A stretch of 64,000 nucleotides of DNA from Achromobacter marplatensis (GCF_002209535.1 NZ_NJIG01000004.1:248001-312000); one strand, 5' to 3'; positions 51,088 to 62,179 are shown, counted from the stretch's first letter. The notes: generated by a model not told the origin, from the letters alone. Program-made: numbers and translations.

Positions 51088-52241
51088 AATCACTGCAAAC
51101 CCGTCCTCTGCTATTACCCAAGCCCGGCAGTATCGAAAGAAAAACCCGTGTTGGGCGCAGCCAACCAGACGCCGACGAAAACGAATACCGCCGGCGTTTG
51201 AACGATGGGCTGATGCTGGCTTTCCCGCTGTTTTCGCCGCGCTTCGGACTGGATCGCCAAGTCCTCTACACGGTCAGCTTGTTGACCTTGGTGGCTGCGC
51301 TCGCTGGCTGCGCCTCGCAAGGCAAGCCGCCGCCACGCATCTCGCTCGATGAGCCGGTGCAGGCGCAGGCGCTACCGGAACCGCCCAAGCCTGTCGAAGT
51401 GGTGACGGTGCCGAAGGTGTTGCCGCTGCCGGCGCAGATGAAGCCACTGCCGGAAGCGGACGAGGCCAAGCCCGCACCGGAACCGGCCGACGAAACTGTG
51501 CGCGTGTCGCGCGCCAACGCCGAGGCGCGCATCGCGCCAACGCGCGAGGGCTACGTCAATGCGATTCAGGTCTGGCCCTTCACCGACGGCGCGCTATACC
51601 AAGTCTATGCCGCGCCGGGGCGCGTCACCGTGATTTCGCTCCAGCCCGGTGAGGAGCTGGTAACGGTCGCCGCCGGCGATACCGTGCGCTGGATCGTCGG
51701 CGACACATCCAGCGGCGCCGGCAACGATCTGCGCGTGAACGTGCTGGTAAAGCCCATCCGCTCCGGCCTTAAAACGAACGTGGTCATCACTACCAGCCGG
51801 CGCACCTACCTGATCGAGCTTACCTCGACCGACAAGGCATGGATGGCGTCGGTATCGTGGGAGTATCCGAAAGACCAGATGCTCGCGTTGCGGCGTCAGG
51901 ATCAAGCCGCGCAAGCGGCCGCGCCGGTCGATACCGGCTTGTCGCTGGAAAAGATCCGCTTCCGCTACGCGATCAGCGGCAGCAATCCACCGTGGAAGCC
52001 GTTGCGCGCCTTCGATGACGGAGAGAAGGTCTATATCCAGTTTCCACCGGGTATCGCCCAAGGCGAACTGCCGCCACTGTTCGTCATCGGCGCGCAGGGC
52101 GACGGGCAACTGGTGAACTACCGCTTCCGCTCGCCGTACTACATCGTGGATCGGCTGTTTGGCGCGGCCGAACTGCGTCTCGGCGGAGACAAGGGCGACA
52201 TGGTGCGCATCGAGCGTACGGATGGCACGCGGGGGAACTGA
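51084..52241 (+). CDS. trbG: Conjugal transfer lipoprotein TrbG (VirB9-like)
   Basis: The 385-residue frame contains the VirB9/TrbG domain (RVSRANAEARIAPTREGYVN onward). The lipobox LAGC is at Cys76, unusually far from the first Met. About 43 residues precede a Met that would give a normal 33-residue signal. They come from a less GC-rich segment and look unlike TrbG N-termini I remember. Either the true start is near 51213, or the N-terminus was replaced by recombination. Four-base overlap with trbF favours the 51084 start for ribosome entry. Confidence 0.88.
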   Translation: MKSLQTRPLLLPKPGSIERKTRVGRSQPDADENEYRRRLNDGLMLAFPLFSPRFGLDRQVLYTVSLLTLVAALAGCASQGKPPPRISLDEPVQAQALPEPPKPVEVVTVPKVLPLPAQMKPLPEADEAKPAPEPADETVRVSRANAEARIAPTREGYVNAIQVWPFTDGALYQVYAAPGRVTVISLQPGEELVTVAAGDTVRWIVGDTSSGAGNDLRVNVLVKPIRSGLKTNVVITTSRRTYLIELTSTDKAWMASVSWEYPKDQMLALRRQDQAAQAAAPVDTGLSLEKIRFRYAISGSNPPWKPLRAFDDGEKVYIQFPPGIAQGELPPLFVIGAQGDGQLVNYRFRSPYYIVDRLFGAAELRLGGDKGDMVRIERTDGTRGN

Positions 52242-52243
52242 CC

Positions 52244-53524
52244 ATGAGCCACGACGGAATCCCGGACGTGCCGATTCCTGATGCCACGCCGAAGGTCGCG
52301 CCGGAGAATGTGGCGCTGCGGGCGCAGCCACGCCCGGTGACACGTCTCAATCGGCGCACGCTGGCGCTGCTGACTGGCGGCCTCGGCGTCGCGGTGCTGG
52401 GCGCAACGATGTGGTCATTGCAGCCGACGCACCGGCGCGGCGGCAACGAGCCGGCCGAGCTTTACAACGTGGATCGCGTGTCGAAGTCCGAAGGACTCGA
52501 CCAGCTTCCCGCCGACTACTCGAAGCTGCCGCCGAAGGTGCCAGAGTTGGGGCCGCCGCTGCCGGGCGATCTGGGGCCGGCTATCGTGAACTCGCAGCAG
52601 CCAGCGGTGGCCCGCTACACGCCGCCCGGCCAGGATGCGGCGGCAGCCGAGCGTGACGCGAGGCGCAAGGAAGCCGAAGCGGCAGCGGGATCGTCGGTGT
52701 TCTTCCGCTCCAGCAACCAGCGTGCCGCTTCTGCGCCTGCGCAAGTGGCGGCTGCCGGCCCGTCATCTGGCTTGCCCGGCTTCGACCCGCAGGCCGCTGG
52801 GCCGGCCTCGACGGCGGCGCAGCCTGCCGACCCGACCACAGCTCAGAACCGGCAAGACCAGAAAGAGGCGTTCCAGAAAGCCGGAACCACGGAAACCCGT
52901 AATTCCGGCAACCTGCAAATGCCGTCCTCGCCCTATCAGGTAATGGCGGGGACGGTAATCGCGGCGGCGCTGGTGACAGGCATCAAGTCGGACTTGCCCG
53001 GCGACGTGATCGGCACGGTGACGGAGCCGGTGTACGACACCGCCACCGGCCGCTATCTGTTGGTCCCGCAGGGTTCGCGCATCTTCGGCAAGTACAACAG
53101 CCAGGTCGCCTACGGGCAGAGCCGGGTTCAAGTCGTCTGGAACCGCATCATCCTGCCCGACACGTCCTCGCTGACGCTGGACAACCTGGCTGGCACCGAT
53201 CCGGCCGGCTACGCCGGCCTGGAGGATGGCGTCGATTGGCATTGGGATCGCGTCTTCGCCGGTGCGGCGCTGACGACGCTGCTGGGCGTCGGCGCCGAAC
53301 TGGCCGCGCCGGAGAACCGTAACGGCGATCGCGTCATCATCGCCGGCCGCGACAGCCTGCAGGACAGCGTTAATCAGGTCGGGCAGGAGATGACCCGGCG
53401 CAACCTCAACATCCAGCCCACTTTGACCGAGCGGCCGGGCCTGCCGGTGCGCATCATCGTCAACCGCGACCTGGTGCTGCGGCCCTACCAGCCGCTGTTC
53501 TTCAATCGGGGAGCTTCGCAATGA
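52244..53524 (+). CDS. trbI: Conjugal transfer protein TrbI (VirB10-like)
   Basis: The 426-residue protein has a cytoplasmic N-terminus, one membrane segment (about residues 42-62), a Pro/Ala-rich linker and a C-terminal VirB10 domain (DLPGDVIGTVTEPVYDTATG; LLVPQGSRIFGKYNSQV). It spans both membranes to gate the outer channel. It begins 2 bp after trbG. Confidence 0.95.
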   Translation: MSHDGIPDVPIPDATPKVAPENVALRAQPRPVTRLNRRTLALLTGGLGVAVLGATMWSLQPTHRRGGNEPAELYNVDRVSKSEGLDQLPADYSKLPPKVPELGPPLPGDLGPAIVNSQQPAVARYTPPGQDAAAAERDARRKEAEAAAGSSVFFRSSNQRAASAPAQVAAAGPSSGLPGFDPQAAGPASTAAQPADPTTAQNRQDQKEAFQKAGTTETRNSGNLQMPSSPYQVMAGTVIAAALVTGIKSDLPGDVIGTVTEPVYDTATGRYLLVPQGSRIFGKYNSQVAYGQSRVQVVWNRIILPDTSSLTLDNLAGTDPAGYAGLEDGVDWHWDRVFAGAALTTLLGVGAELAAPENRNGDRVIIAGRDSLQDSVNQVGQEMTRRNLNIQPTLTERPGLPVRIIVNRDLVLRPYQPLFFNRGASQ

Positions 53525-53769
53525 GTACGACCAAGAAGCTGCGGCTCGGGCCGCTGCCCAAGACCGAGAGCATCAAGCTGACCTTCGCCTGTCCGGCCGG
53601 CCTCAAAGCCGACCTCGACCGCTATGCGGTGCTGCACGCGCAGACCTACGGCGAAACGGTCGATGCAACGACGCTGATCCCGCACATGCTGGAGGCATTC
53701 ATCGCCGGGGATCGGGGATTCAGGAAGGGAGCGGCAGTCGCCAAGGCTTCGCCGCCGAAACCGCCCTGA
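53521..53769 (+). CDS. DUF2274 protein, last gene of the transfer operon
   Basis: The 82-residue protein, MSTTKKLRLGPLPKTESIKL onward, matches DUF2274, which ends trb operons in this ICE family. It includes a short strand and helices like an RHH fold (KLTFACPAGLKADLDRYAV), so DNA binding is conceivable. It overlaps trbI by 4 bp. Confidence 0.87.
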   Translation: MSTTKKLRLGPLPKTESIKLTFACPAGLKADLDRYAVLHAQTYGETVDATTLIPHMLEAFIAGDRGFRKGAAVAKASPPKPP

Positions 53770-54042
53770 TGCTGTGGACGAGTCCGCTAGCATCCCCATG
53801 ACGGAAGCGCAGCCCACGGGCTGCGCTTCGCTTTTGAGGGCGTCTTGCGATAAGTTGGGGCTATGATGACGACGCGACCTTGCCCGCTACGACGCCCCTG
53901 CGTTTACTACCGCGAAGCGCCTATGCGGCACCTAGCTCGATAAGCAGCAAGAGCACATGGTGGTCGAAATCTGGCCTAACCTCTCGCCCCATAAGACCTT
54001 TCGCACCGCTGCATGTCCGCACTAAGGGCTTGACAGCGGACA
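53770..54042. other. Right end of the ICE, noncoding
   Basis: About 270 bp after the last gene. It contains a terminator-like hairpin (53804-53829) and, next to the attachment core, the inverted repeat TGTCCGC (54014-54020) with GCGGACA (54036-54042), a possible integrase or excisionase binding site. No gene is supported. Confidence 0.6.
53804..53835 (+). terminator. Terminator of the trb operon
   Basis: GAAGCGCAGCCC (53804-53815) and GGGCTGCGCTTC (53818-53829) form a 12-bp stem with a minimal loop, followed by GCTTTTG. Position after DUF2274 supports a terminator. Confidence 0.75.
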
Positions 54043-54051
54043 TTTTTTATT
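54043..54051. other. attR: ICE right attachment core (attR)
   Basis: TTTTTTATT matches the left core exactly. Joining the left flank to the right flank across one core gives an empty site GAGGGG-TTTTTTATT-GCCCGC. Confidence 0.75.
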
Positions 54052-54427
54052 GCCCGCAAGGCAGTGCGGCGGCGACACAGTGTGGCGTTTTTGCCGCAAA
54101 ACTGTGCGCTCGCGTCAACAAGTGTTGTCGATGAATCCAGGCTGCCGAGCGGGCCGAACGCATCGGTTGTTCTATTTGCGAGCAAAGATTCATATTTATT
54201 TTCAAGGCGTTAACGCGGATTTCCACGCCTGGCGAAGAGTCAGCTGCGCGTCATTATCCCAACCATGGAAAGTAGTTCGTCGAAATCCGTGTTACTTCGG
54301 GTTGCCGCAAGCCGGACACTAGATTCAGTGCAGACGCCGCCTGCTGGTTCGCAGCGGCACGCGAAGGCCCCGTCGTTCGGACGGCGCGTTTGCGGCTGCC
54401 TTTCATCTCGCCATTTTGGGGATTTAC
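54052..54427. other. Chromosomal gap between attR and the porin gene
   Basis: About 375 bp. It should carry the porin promoter, which I could not place confidently. No gene or RNA is recognisable. A small ORF crossing attR is fortuitous. Confidence 0.5.
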
Positions 54428-55567
54428 ATGAAGAAGACGCTATTGGCCGTCGCGTTGCTGGCAGGCTTTGCCGGCGCCGCGCAAGCCGCCGACTCCGTAA
54501 CGCTGTACGGCTTGATCGACGCCGGTGTCGGCTACGAGCAGGTGAAGTTCAATGGGGTGTCGCAAAGCCGCTTCGGCGGTGTGCAGGGCGTGAGCAGCGG
54601 TTCGCGCTTCGGCCTGCGCGGCACGGAAGATCTGGGCGACGGCCTGCGCGCCGTGTTCACGCTGGAAGGCGGTTTCGGTCCCATGAACGGCAATTCGCTG
54701 CAGAACGGCCGCCTGTTCGGCCGTCAAGCCACCGTGGGCCTGGACAGCGATTCCTGGGGCCGCCTGGAATTCGGCCGTCAGACGAACCTGGCGTCGAAAT
54801 ACTTCGGTTCGATCGACCCGTTCTCGATCAGCTACAACACCGCCAACATGGGTACCACGTTCGGCAGCGCCAACACGATGCGCCTGGACAACATGGTCCT
54901 GTACCAAACCCCGAGCCTGAACGGCTTCAAGGTAGGCGTGGGCTACTCGTTCAGCGCGGACGACACGCTGACGGAGAAGACTAGCTCGACGGGCGTGGTC
55001 ACTCCGGGTCAAACCGGCTTCGCTACCGGCAACAACAACCGCGTTCTGACGGCCGGTGTTCAATATGTCAACGGTCCGGTGAATCTGGCGGCCGCGTACG
55101 ACCGATTCGACCCGACCAATGATCGCGCTGGCGGCAAGAATGCCGCACGCATCCAGGAATACATCATCGGCGGTTCGTACGACTTTGAAGTCGTGAAGCT
55201 GGCTGCTGCTTTCGGCCAGACCCGCGACGGCTGGTTCGTGGGCCAGAACATGGGCACCACGCCCGCCGGCATGAACAACCTGGGTTCGTTCAAGCTGGCT
55301 GACGGCTTCCGCGCCAACTCGTACCTGATCGGCGCCACCGTGCCGCTGGGCCGCCACGCCATCTTCGGTTCGTGGCAGCGTGCGACGCCGGGCAACGACA
55401 AGCTGACGGGCGACGACGCCACGTTCAACGTGTACAGCCTGGGCTACACCTACGACTTCACCAAGCGCACCAACCTGTACGCGTACGCCTCCTACGGCGA
55501 CAACTACGCGTTCCAGCACGATGCGCGCGACACCGCCGTCGCGATGGGTATTCGTCACCGGTTCTAA
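54428..55567 (+). CDS. Gram-negative trimeric porin
   Basis: The 379-residue precursor has a 20-residue signal peptide (MKKTLLAVALLAGFAGAAQA). The mature protein starts ADSVTLYGLIDAGVGYEQV, typical of betaproteobacterial porins. The sequence SSGSRFGLRGTEDLGDGL follows, and the C-terminal Phe of the beta-barrel (AMGIRHRF) is present. It forms a 16-stranded diffusion pore. The ATG at 54428 is preferred over one 4 codons upstream because the signal peptide starts there. Confidence 0.93.
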   Translation: MKKTLLAVALLAGFAGAAQAADSVTLYGLIDAGVGYEQVKFNGVSQSRFGGVQGVSSGSRFGLRGTEDLGDGLRAVFTLEGGFGPMNGNSLQNGRLFGRQATVGLDSDSWGRLEFGRQTNLASKYFGSIDPFSISYNTANMGTTFGSANTMRLDNMVLYQTPSLNGFKVGVGYSFSADDTLTEKTSSTGVVTPGQTGFATGNNNRVLTAGVQYVNGPVNLAAAYDRFDPTNDRAGGKNAARIQEYIIGGSYDFEVVKLAAAFGQTRDGWFVGQNMGTTPAGMNNLGSFKLADGFRANSYLIGATVPLGRHAIFGSWQRATPGNDKLTGDDATFNVYSLGYTYDFTKRTNLYAYASYGDNYAFQHDARDTAVAMGIRHRF

Positions 55568-55684
55568 GCGGCAACGCGCCCGGCCGGACCTTGCTGAATG
55601 CGCGGCTTATCTCCGTGAGCCGCCGAGTGACAGCGAGCCCCCCCTACATGGGTCCGGTCGATCGCGCTTGACGGTCAGAAGGGA

Positions 55685-55706
55685 AGGGCCTCCGCAAGGA
55701 GGCCCT
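55685..55706. terminator. Hairpin between convergent porin and ilvA genes
   Basis: AGGGCCTCC (55685-55693), loop GCAA, GGAGGCCCT (55698-55706). A strong 9-bp stem with a tetraloop, about 38 bp from the ilvA stop; T-tract weak. Confidence 0.65.
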
Positions 55707-55744
55707 CTCGCATTGGGGCGGCGGTGGGATGCCTGGCGCCGCTG

Positions 55745-57253
<1,509 letters not shown>

Positions 57254-57360
57254 GGACCGCGCGTAGGGACAAGAGTGGGGACGTGGGCACGATTATTGCA
57301 GGGAAAGGCCCCAATCGTTTCCGACCTGGGTCCTCTTGCGCGCGGCTACACTCGCTCATC

Positions 57361-57981
57361 ATGGAAGAAAGCCTCTTATCTGCTGTTCACTGGCTCCTGG
57401 GGATGCTGGCACTGCCCTCGGTGGGCTTGTCGGCCATCTTCACGGTGTCGCTCGTTTCCGCCACGCTGCTGCCGCTGGGCTCCGAACCCGCGGTGTTCGG
57501 CTACATCAAGCTGTCGCCGGACATGTTCTGGCCGGCCGTCCTGGTGGCCACCGCCGGCAATACCGTGGGCGGCGCAATCAGCTACTGGATGGGCCTGGGT
57601 GCCGAAAAAGCGGTCGAACGCTGGAAAGAGGCGAAGGCCCCCACGCCGCACCCGCGAAGCGGGCTTGCTGCCCCCCAAGGGGGCGTTCTCCCCTTGGGGC
57701 GGCCCGGCGGGGAGAATTATCCCCACCCGCACCCCGACGCGACCGAAGGCGGCCGCATGCGCGGACGCTGGAACGAGCGCGCGCACGACTGGATCCACCG
57801 GATGGGTCCGCCGGCGCTGCTGCTGTCCTGGTTGCCCGCAGTCGGCGACCCGCTGTGCGCGGTAGCCGGTTGGCTGCGCTTGCCCTTCTGGCCATGCGTC
57901 GTCTATATGGCGATCGGAAAATTCCTGCGCTATCTGGTCATGACCGCCAGCCTGCTGTGGTTCTTTCCCGGCCAACTCTGA
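57361..57981 (+). CDS. YqaA-family (VTT/SNARE-associated-like) membrane protein
   Basis: The 206-residue protein has hydrophobic segments near residues 8-35, 58-76 and in the last 60 residues, with VSATLLPLGSEPAVFG and AGNTVGGAISYWMG, the YqaA/DedA-like pattern. Residues about 92-130 (KAPTPHPRSGLAAPQGG onward) are Pro/Gly-rich and encoded by a palindromic GC-rich repeat, which extends a loop between two conserved parts without breaking the frame. Function is not established. The start at 57361 is chosen over an in-frame ATG that would run into the ilvA promoter. Confidence 0.85.
   Translation: MEESLLSAVHWLLGMLALPSVGLSAIFTVSLVSATLLPLGSEPAVFGYIKLSPDMFWPAVLVATAGNTVGGAISYWMGLGAEKAVERWKEAKAPTPHPRSGLAAPQGGVLPLGRPGGENYPHPHPDATEGGRMRGRWNERAHDWIHRMGPPALLLSWLPAVGDPLCAVAGWLRLPFWPCVVYMAIGKFLRYLVMTASLLWFFPGQL
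57640..57716. repeat. Palindromic repeat inserted in frame within the YqaA-like gene
   Basis: CCCGC-GAA-GCGGG begins the element. It then has CCCCAAGGGG (57673-57682) and CCCCTTGGGG (57690-57699), and GGCGGCCCGGCGGGG at its end. I recall this CCCCAAGGGG...CCTTGGGGCGGCCCGG pattern as a dispersed, mostly intergenic repeat of Bordetella and Achromobacter. Boundaries are approximate. Confidence 0.7.
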
Positions 57982-58112
57982 CACTGACACCACGCTTAAA
58001 TAGGGACGGATATTCGCCGTTTCCTGCTGCTTTTGGCCGGCTTCCTAGGGGTATTTGGGGTCAAGTCCGCCCGATGGCATAAAATAATTTTTTATGGGCC
58101 CCTCTTGCCGCC

Positions 58113-61100
58113 ATGAACGCCCCACTCGCTAGCCACATCTTGAACGGGGCGATGCCGCCCGCAGCACCCGCGCGATTGCGCGAAATTCCCTACAACTACA
58201 CGTCGTTTTCCGACCGCGAGATTGTCGGCCGGTTGCTGGGCGAAGACGCCTGGAGCCTGCTCGGCGACCTGCGCGGAGAACGCCGTACCGGCCGCTCCGC
58301 CCGGATGCTGTACGAAGTGCTCGGCGACATCTGGGTCGTGCGCCGCAACCCGTACCTGCAGGACGACCTGCTGGACAATCCCAAGCGCCGCAAGCAGCTC
58401 ATCGACGCCTTGCATCACCGCTTGGGCGAGATCGATCGCCGCCGCGAGCCGGGCTCCCCCACCGAGGAAGGCCACGATCCGCATCGCGACGAAAAAGTCG
58501 TCGGCCTGCTGGGCCGCGCCCGGTCCGCCATTGCTGCCTTCGAAGGCGAGTTCGACCAGACCGCCATGATGCGCAAGCAGGCGCAGAAGGTGCTGGGCCG
58601 CATCACGGCGCGCGACAACATCAAGTTCGACGGCCTGTCGCGCGTATCCCACGTGACCGACGCCACCGACTGGCGCGTGGAGTACCCCTTCGTGGTGCTG
58701 ACACCGGACTCCGAAGACGAGATCGCCGCGCTGGTCACCGCCTGTATTGAGCTAGGCCTGACCATCGTCCCGCGCGGGGGCGGCACCGGCTACACGGGCG
58801 GCGCCATCCCGCTGACGTGGAAGTCGGCCGTCATCAATACCGAAAAATTCGACAAGCTGGGTAAGGTCGAGTCCTGTATTTTGCCCGGGCTCACGGAGCC
58901 CGTGGCCGTCATCCATGCCGGCGCCGGCGTGGTGACCAAGCGGGTGTCCGAAGCGGCTGAGGCCGCCGGCTTCGTGTTCGCCGTGGACCCGACCTCGGCC
59001 GAAGCGTCGTGCGTGGGCGGCAACATCGCCATGAACGCGGGCGGCAAGAAGGCCGTGCTGTGGGGCACCGCGCTGGATAACCTGGCCTGGTGGCGCATGG
59101 TCGATCCGGACGGCAACTGGCTGGAAGTCACCCGCCTGGAACACAACATGGGCAAGATCCATGATGTGGAGATGGCCCGCTTCGAGCTCAAGTGGTTCGA
59201 CGGCAAGGGCAAGCCCGGCGAGCGCCTGCTCAAGACCGAAACGCTGGAAATCAAAGGCCGCGTGTTCCGCAAGGAAGGGCTGGGCAAGGACGTCACGGAC
59301 AAGTTCCTGGCCGGCCTGCCGGGCATCCAGAAGGAAGGCTGCGACGGCCTGATCACGTCCGCGCGCTGGGTGCTGCACCGCATGCCGCGTCACACGCGCA
59401 CGGTCTGTATGGAATTCTTCGGGCAGGCGCGCGACGCCATCCCGTCGATCGTCGAGGTCAAGGGTTACCTGGACGGCGAAGGCCGTGCTCGCGGCGCCAT
59501 CCTGGCCGGCCTGGAGCATTTGGACGAACGCTACCTGCGTGCGGTGGGCTACGCCACCAAGAGCAAGCGCGGCGTGCTGCCCAAGATGGTCCTGATCGGC
59601 GATATCGTGGGCGACGACGATGACGCGGTGGCGGCTGCCGCCAGCGAAGTCGTGCGCCTGGCCAACACGCGCCACGGTGAAGGCTTTGTGGCCGTCAGCC
59701 CCGAGGCGCGCAAGAAGTTCTGGCTGGACCGCTCGCGCACCGCCGCGATCGCGCGCCACACCAACGCCTTCAAGATCAACGAAGACGTCGTGATTCCGCT
59801 GCCGCGCATGGGCGAATACACGGATCACATCGAACGCATCAACATCGAACTCTCCACCAGCAACAAGTTGAAGCTGCTGGGCGCGCTGGACGCGTACCTG
59901 TGCACGCCGCTGCCGGTGGGCAAGGCGGACGACGCCGACATCGACGGCACCCGCGCCGAAGTGCTGGCCGAGCGCACGCGTCAGGCGCTGGAACTGCTGG
60001 GCGCCACCCGCCAGCGCTGGCAATGGCTGCTGGACAACCTGGATCTGCCGCTGGGCCAGGCGCTGCCGGAACTGCAGGCGCTGGGGCTGGGCGACGTGCA
60101 TGCCGCGCTCTCCGAGCGCCTGGCCGCGCAACCCGGCGCCCGCGTGTTCGACATCGTGCAGGACCGCACGATCCGCGTGTCCTGGAAGGTGGAAGTGCTG
60201 CCCGGGCTGCAGCGCGCGTTTTCGGGCGCCGCCTACAAGAAGATCGTCGATGAGCTGGTCGCCATCCATGGCCGCGTGCTGAAAAGCCGCGTGTTCGTGG
60301 CGCTGCACATGCATGCCGGCGACGGCAACGTGCACACCAACATCCCGGTCAACTCGGACGACTACGAGATGCTGCGCGAGGCCCATCAGGCCGTCGACCG
60401 CATCATGCAGATTGCCCGCGACCTGGATGGCGTGATCTCGGGCGAACACGGCATCGGCCTGACCAAGTACGAATTCCTGACCGAAGCCGAACTGGCGCCG
60501 TTCCAGGACTACAAGCGCCGCGTCGACCCCAACGGCCACTTCAACGCCGGCAAGCTGATGCCGGGCGCTGACTTGCGCCATGCCTGGACGCCCAGCTTCA
60601 ACCTGATGGGCCACGAGTCGCTGATCATGCAGCAAAGCGACATCGGCGCCATCTCGGATTCCATCAAAGACTGCCTGCGCTGCGGCAAGTGCAAGCCGGT
60701 GTGCGCCACCCACGTGCCGCGTGCGAACCTGCTGTATTCGCCGCGCAACAAGATCCTGGCCACGTCGCTGCTGGTGGAAGCCTTCTTGTACGAAGAGCAG
60801 ACCCGTCGCGGCGTCAGCCTGAAGCACTGGGAAGAATTCGAAGACGTGGCCGACCACTGCACCGTCTGCCACAAGTGCTACAACCCCTGTCCGGTCGACA
60901 TCGATTTCGGCGACGTGTCGATGAACATGCGCGCCGTGCTGCGCCGCATGGGACGCAAGTCGTTCAACCCGGGCACGGCCAGCGCCATGTTCTTCCTGAA
61001 CGCCAAGGACCCGGCCACCATCAACGCCACCCGCAAGGCGATGGTGGGCGTGGGCTACAAGGTCCAGCGCGCCGCGCACGACCTGTTTTCGGGCCTGGTG

Positions 61101-62072
61101 AAGAAGCAGACGGCCAAGCCGCCCGCCACCGTGGGCAAGCCGCCGCTGCGCGAGCAGATCGTGCACTTCGTGAACAAGAAGATGCCGGGCGGGCTGCCCA
61201 AGCAGGCCGCGCGCAAGCTGCTGGACATCGAAGACGCGAACTACGTGCCGATCATCCGCGACCCCAAGGGCACCACCGCCGATACAGAAGCGGTGTTCTA
61301 CTTCCCTGGCTGCGGCTCCGAGCGCCTGTTCTCGCAAGTCGGCCTGGCCACGCAAGCCATGCTGTGGCATGCGGGCGTGCAGACCGTGCTGCCGCCGGGC
61401 TACCTGTGCTGCGGCTATCCCCAGCGCGGCAACGGCATGACGGACAAGGCCGAACAGATCATCACCGACAACCGGGTGCTGTTCCATCGCGTCGCCAACA
61501 CGCTGAACTACCTCGACATCAAGACGGTGGTGGTCAGCTGCGGCACCTGTTACGACCAGCTGTCGGGCTATGAATTCGACAAGATCTTCCCCGGCTGCCG
61601 CCTGATCGATATCCACGAGTACCTGCTTGAAAAGGGCATCAAGCTGGAAGGCGCCAAGGGCGTGCGCTACATGTATCACGACCCTTGCCACACGCCGATG
61701 AAGCTGCAGGAGCCCATGAAGACGGTGCGCGCCCTGGTGGGCGACGACGCCATCAAGAGCGACCGCTGCTGCGGCGAATCGGGCACTCTGGCGGTGAGCC
61801 GGCCGGACATCTCCACGCAGGTGCGTTTCCGCAAGCAGGAAGAGCTGCAGAAGGGAGATGCCGCGCTGCGCAGCGACGGCTTTGCCGGCGACGTGAAGGT
61901 GCTGACCTCGTGCCCGTCGTGCCTGCAAGGCCTGTCGCGCTATGAAGGCGACACCGGCATGGACGCAGACTACATCGTGGTCGAGATGGCGCGCCACATC
62001 CTGGGCGAAGGCTGGATGGAAGACTACGTGAAGCGCGCCAACGCGGGCGGCATCGAGCGCGTTCTGGTGTAG
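58113..62072 (+). CDS. Fused FAD-linked oxidase and Fe-S/CCG oxidoreductase (DUF3683)
   Basis: The 1319-residue protein has a DUF3683 N-terminal region (about residues 20-115), an FAD-binding PCMH domain ([15 protein letters not shown], about 220-234), the linked FAD-oxidase C-terminal domain (to about 800), two Cys clusters [11 protein letters not shown] (about 853) and [12 protein letters not shown] (about 916), and two CCG domains ([20 protein letters not shown]). This is GlcD plus GlcF or a D-2-hydroxyacid/D-lactate dehydrogenase fused in one chain; it would feed electrons to quinone. Substrate is not certain. Confidence 0.9.
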   Translation: MNAPLASHILNGAMPPAAPARLREIPYNYTSFSDREIVGRLLGEDAWSLLGDLRGERRTGRSARMLYEVLGDIWVVRRNPYLQDDLLDNPKRRKQLIDALHHRLGEIDRRREPGSPTEEGHDPHRDEKVVGLLGRARSAIAAFEGEFDQTAMMRKQAQKVLGRITARDNIKFDGLSRVSHVTDATDWRVEYPFVVLTPDSEDEIAALVTACIELGLTIVPRGGGTGYTGGAIPLTWKSAVINTEKFDKLGKVESCILPGLTEPVAVIHAGAGVVTKRVSEAAEAAGFVFAVDPTSAEASCVGGNIAMNAGGKKAVLWGTALDNLAWWRMVDPDGNWLEVTRLEHNMGKIHDVEMARFELKWFDGKGKPGERLLKTETLEIKGRVFRKEGLGKDVTDKFLAGLPGIQKEGCDGLITSARWVLHRMPRHTRTVCMEFFGQARDAIPSIVEVKGYLDGEGRARGAILAGLEHLDERYLRAVGYATKSKRGVLPKMVLIGDIVGDDDDAVAAAASEVVRLANTRHGEGFVAVSPEARKKFWLDRSRTAAIARHTNAFKINEDVVIPLPRMGEYTDHIERINIELSTSNKLKLLGALDAYLCTPLPVGKADDADIDGTRAEVLAERTRQALELLGATRQRWQWLLDNLDLPLGQALPELQALGLGDVHAALSERLAAQPGARVFDIVQDRTIRVSWKVEVLPGLQRAFSGAAYKKIVDELVAIHGRVLKSRVFVALHMHAGDGNVHTNIPVNSDDYEMLREAHQAVDRIMQIARDLDGVISGEHGIGLTKYEFLTEAELAPFQDYKRRVDPNGHFNAGKLMPGADLRHAWTPSFNLMGHESLIMQQSDIGAISDSIKDCLRCGKCKPVCATHVPRANLLYSPRNKILATSLLVEAFLYEEQTRRGVSLKHWEEFEDVADHCTVCHKCYNPCPVDIDFGDVSMNMRAVLRRMGRKSFNPGTASAMFFLNAKDPATINATRKAMVGVGYKVQRAAHDLFSGLVKKQTAKPPATVGKPPLREQIVHFVNKKMPGGLPKQAARKLLDIEDANYVPIIRDPKGTTADTEAVFYFPGCGSERLFSQVGLATQAMLWHAGVQTVLPPGYLCCGYPQRGNGMTDKAEQIITDNRVLFHRVANTLNYLDIKTVVVSCGTCYDQLSGYEFDKIFPGCRLIDIHEYLLEKGIKLEGAKGVRYMYHDPCHTPMKLQEPMKTVRALVGDDAIKSDRCCGESGTLAVSRPDISTQVRFRKQEELQKGDAALRSDGFAGDVKVLTSCPSCLQGLSRYEGDTGMDADYIVVEMARHILGEGWMEDYVKRANAGGIERVLV

Positions 62073-62092
62073 GCGTCACGCCGCTTTCACAC

Positions 62093-62136
62093 CCCTGCGC
62101 CACGCTGTGGCGCAGGGCGGACGATCCCTTTTTTCC
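62093..62136 (+). terminator. Terminator after the large oxidoreductase
   Basis: CCCTGCGCCAC (62093-62103), loop GCT, GTGGCGCAGGG (62107-62117), followed after about 10 bases by CCCTTTTTTCC. The T-tract is displaced, so efficiency is uncertain. Confidence 0.6.
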
Positions 62137-62138
62137 CC

Positions 62139-62167
62139 ATTTCGCCGACTCTTGAAGTCGGCGAAAT
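62139..62167. repeat. 12-bp inverted repeat overlapping the heat-shock -35 element
   Basis: ATTTCGCCGACT (62139-62150), loop CTTGA, AGTCGGCGAAAT (62156-62167). The loop contains most of the -35 element of the candidate sigma-32 promoter. Confidence 0.8.
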
Positions 62168-62179
62168 TGCTCCCATCAT
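62151..62179 (+). promoter_or_regulatory. Candidate sigma-32 (RpoH) promoter of the hsp20 pair
   Basis: CTTGAA (62151-62156), 15-bp spacer, CCCATCAT (62172-62179), close to the RpoH consensus CTTGAAA...CCCCATNT. It is about 86 bp before the first hsp20 start. The symmetric repeat around the -35 could add a repressor site. Confidence 0.65.

Larger units (their letters stand above)
16342..54051. mobile_element. Integrative and conjugative element, Tn4371 family, about 37.7 kb
   Basis: The core order matches Tn4371-like ICEs: int, unknown core genes, a large ParB-like gene, repA, parA, traF, a DUF3363 relaxase, cargo, LysR-type traR, traG, and trbB-C-D-E-J-L-F-G-I. The ends are 9-bp direct repeats. 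Every transfer gene appears full length, so the element looks transfer-competent. Cargo is an OMF-MFP-MFS efflux system with TetR and MarR regulators, DUF3861 and possibly the patatin gene. No insertion sequence is visible inside. The family assignment rests on remembered gene order rather than a search. Confidence 0.92.

Noticed and set aside
53880-54134. Small ORF spanning attR
   Set aside because: It crosses the element boundary, so the frame exists only because of the insertion; no start signal.
58752-61997. 1081-residue minus-strand ORF opposite the large oxidoreductase
   Set aside because: Antisense shadow of a gene with clear FAD and Fe-S motifs. No ribosome binding site or protein-like pattern.
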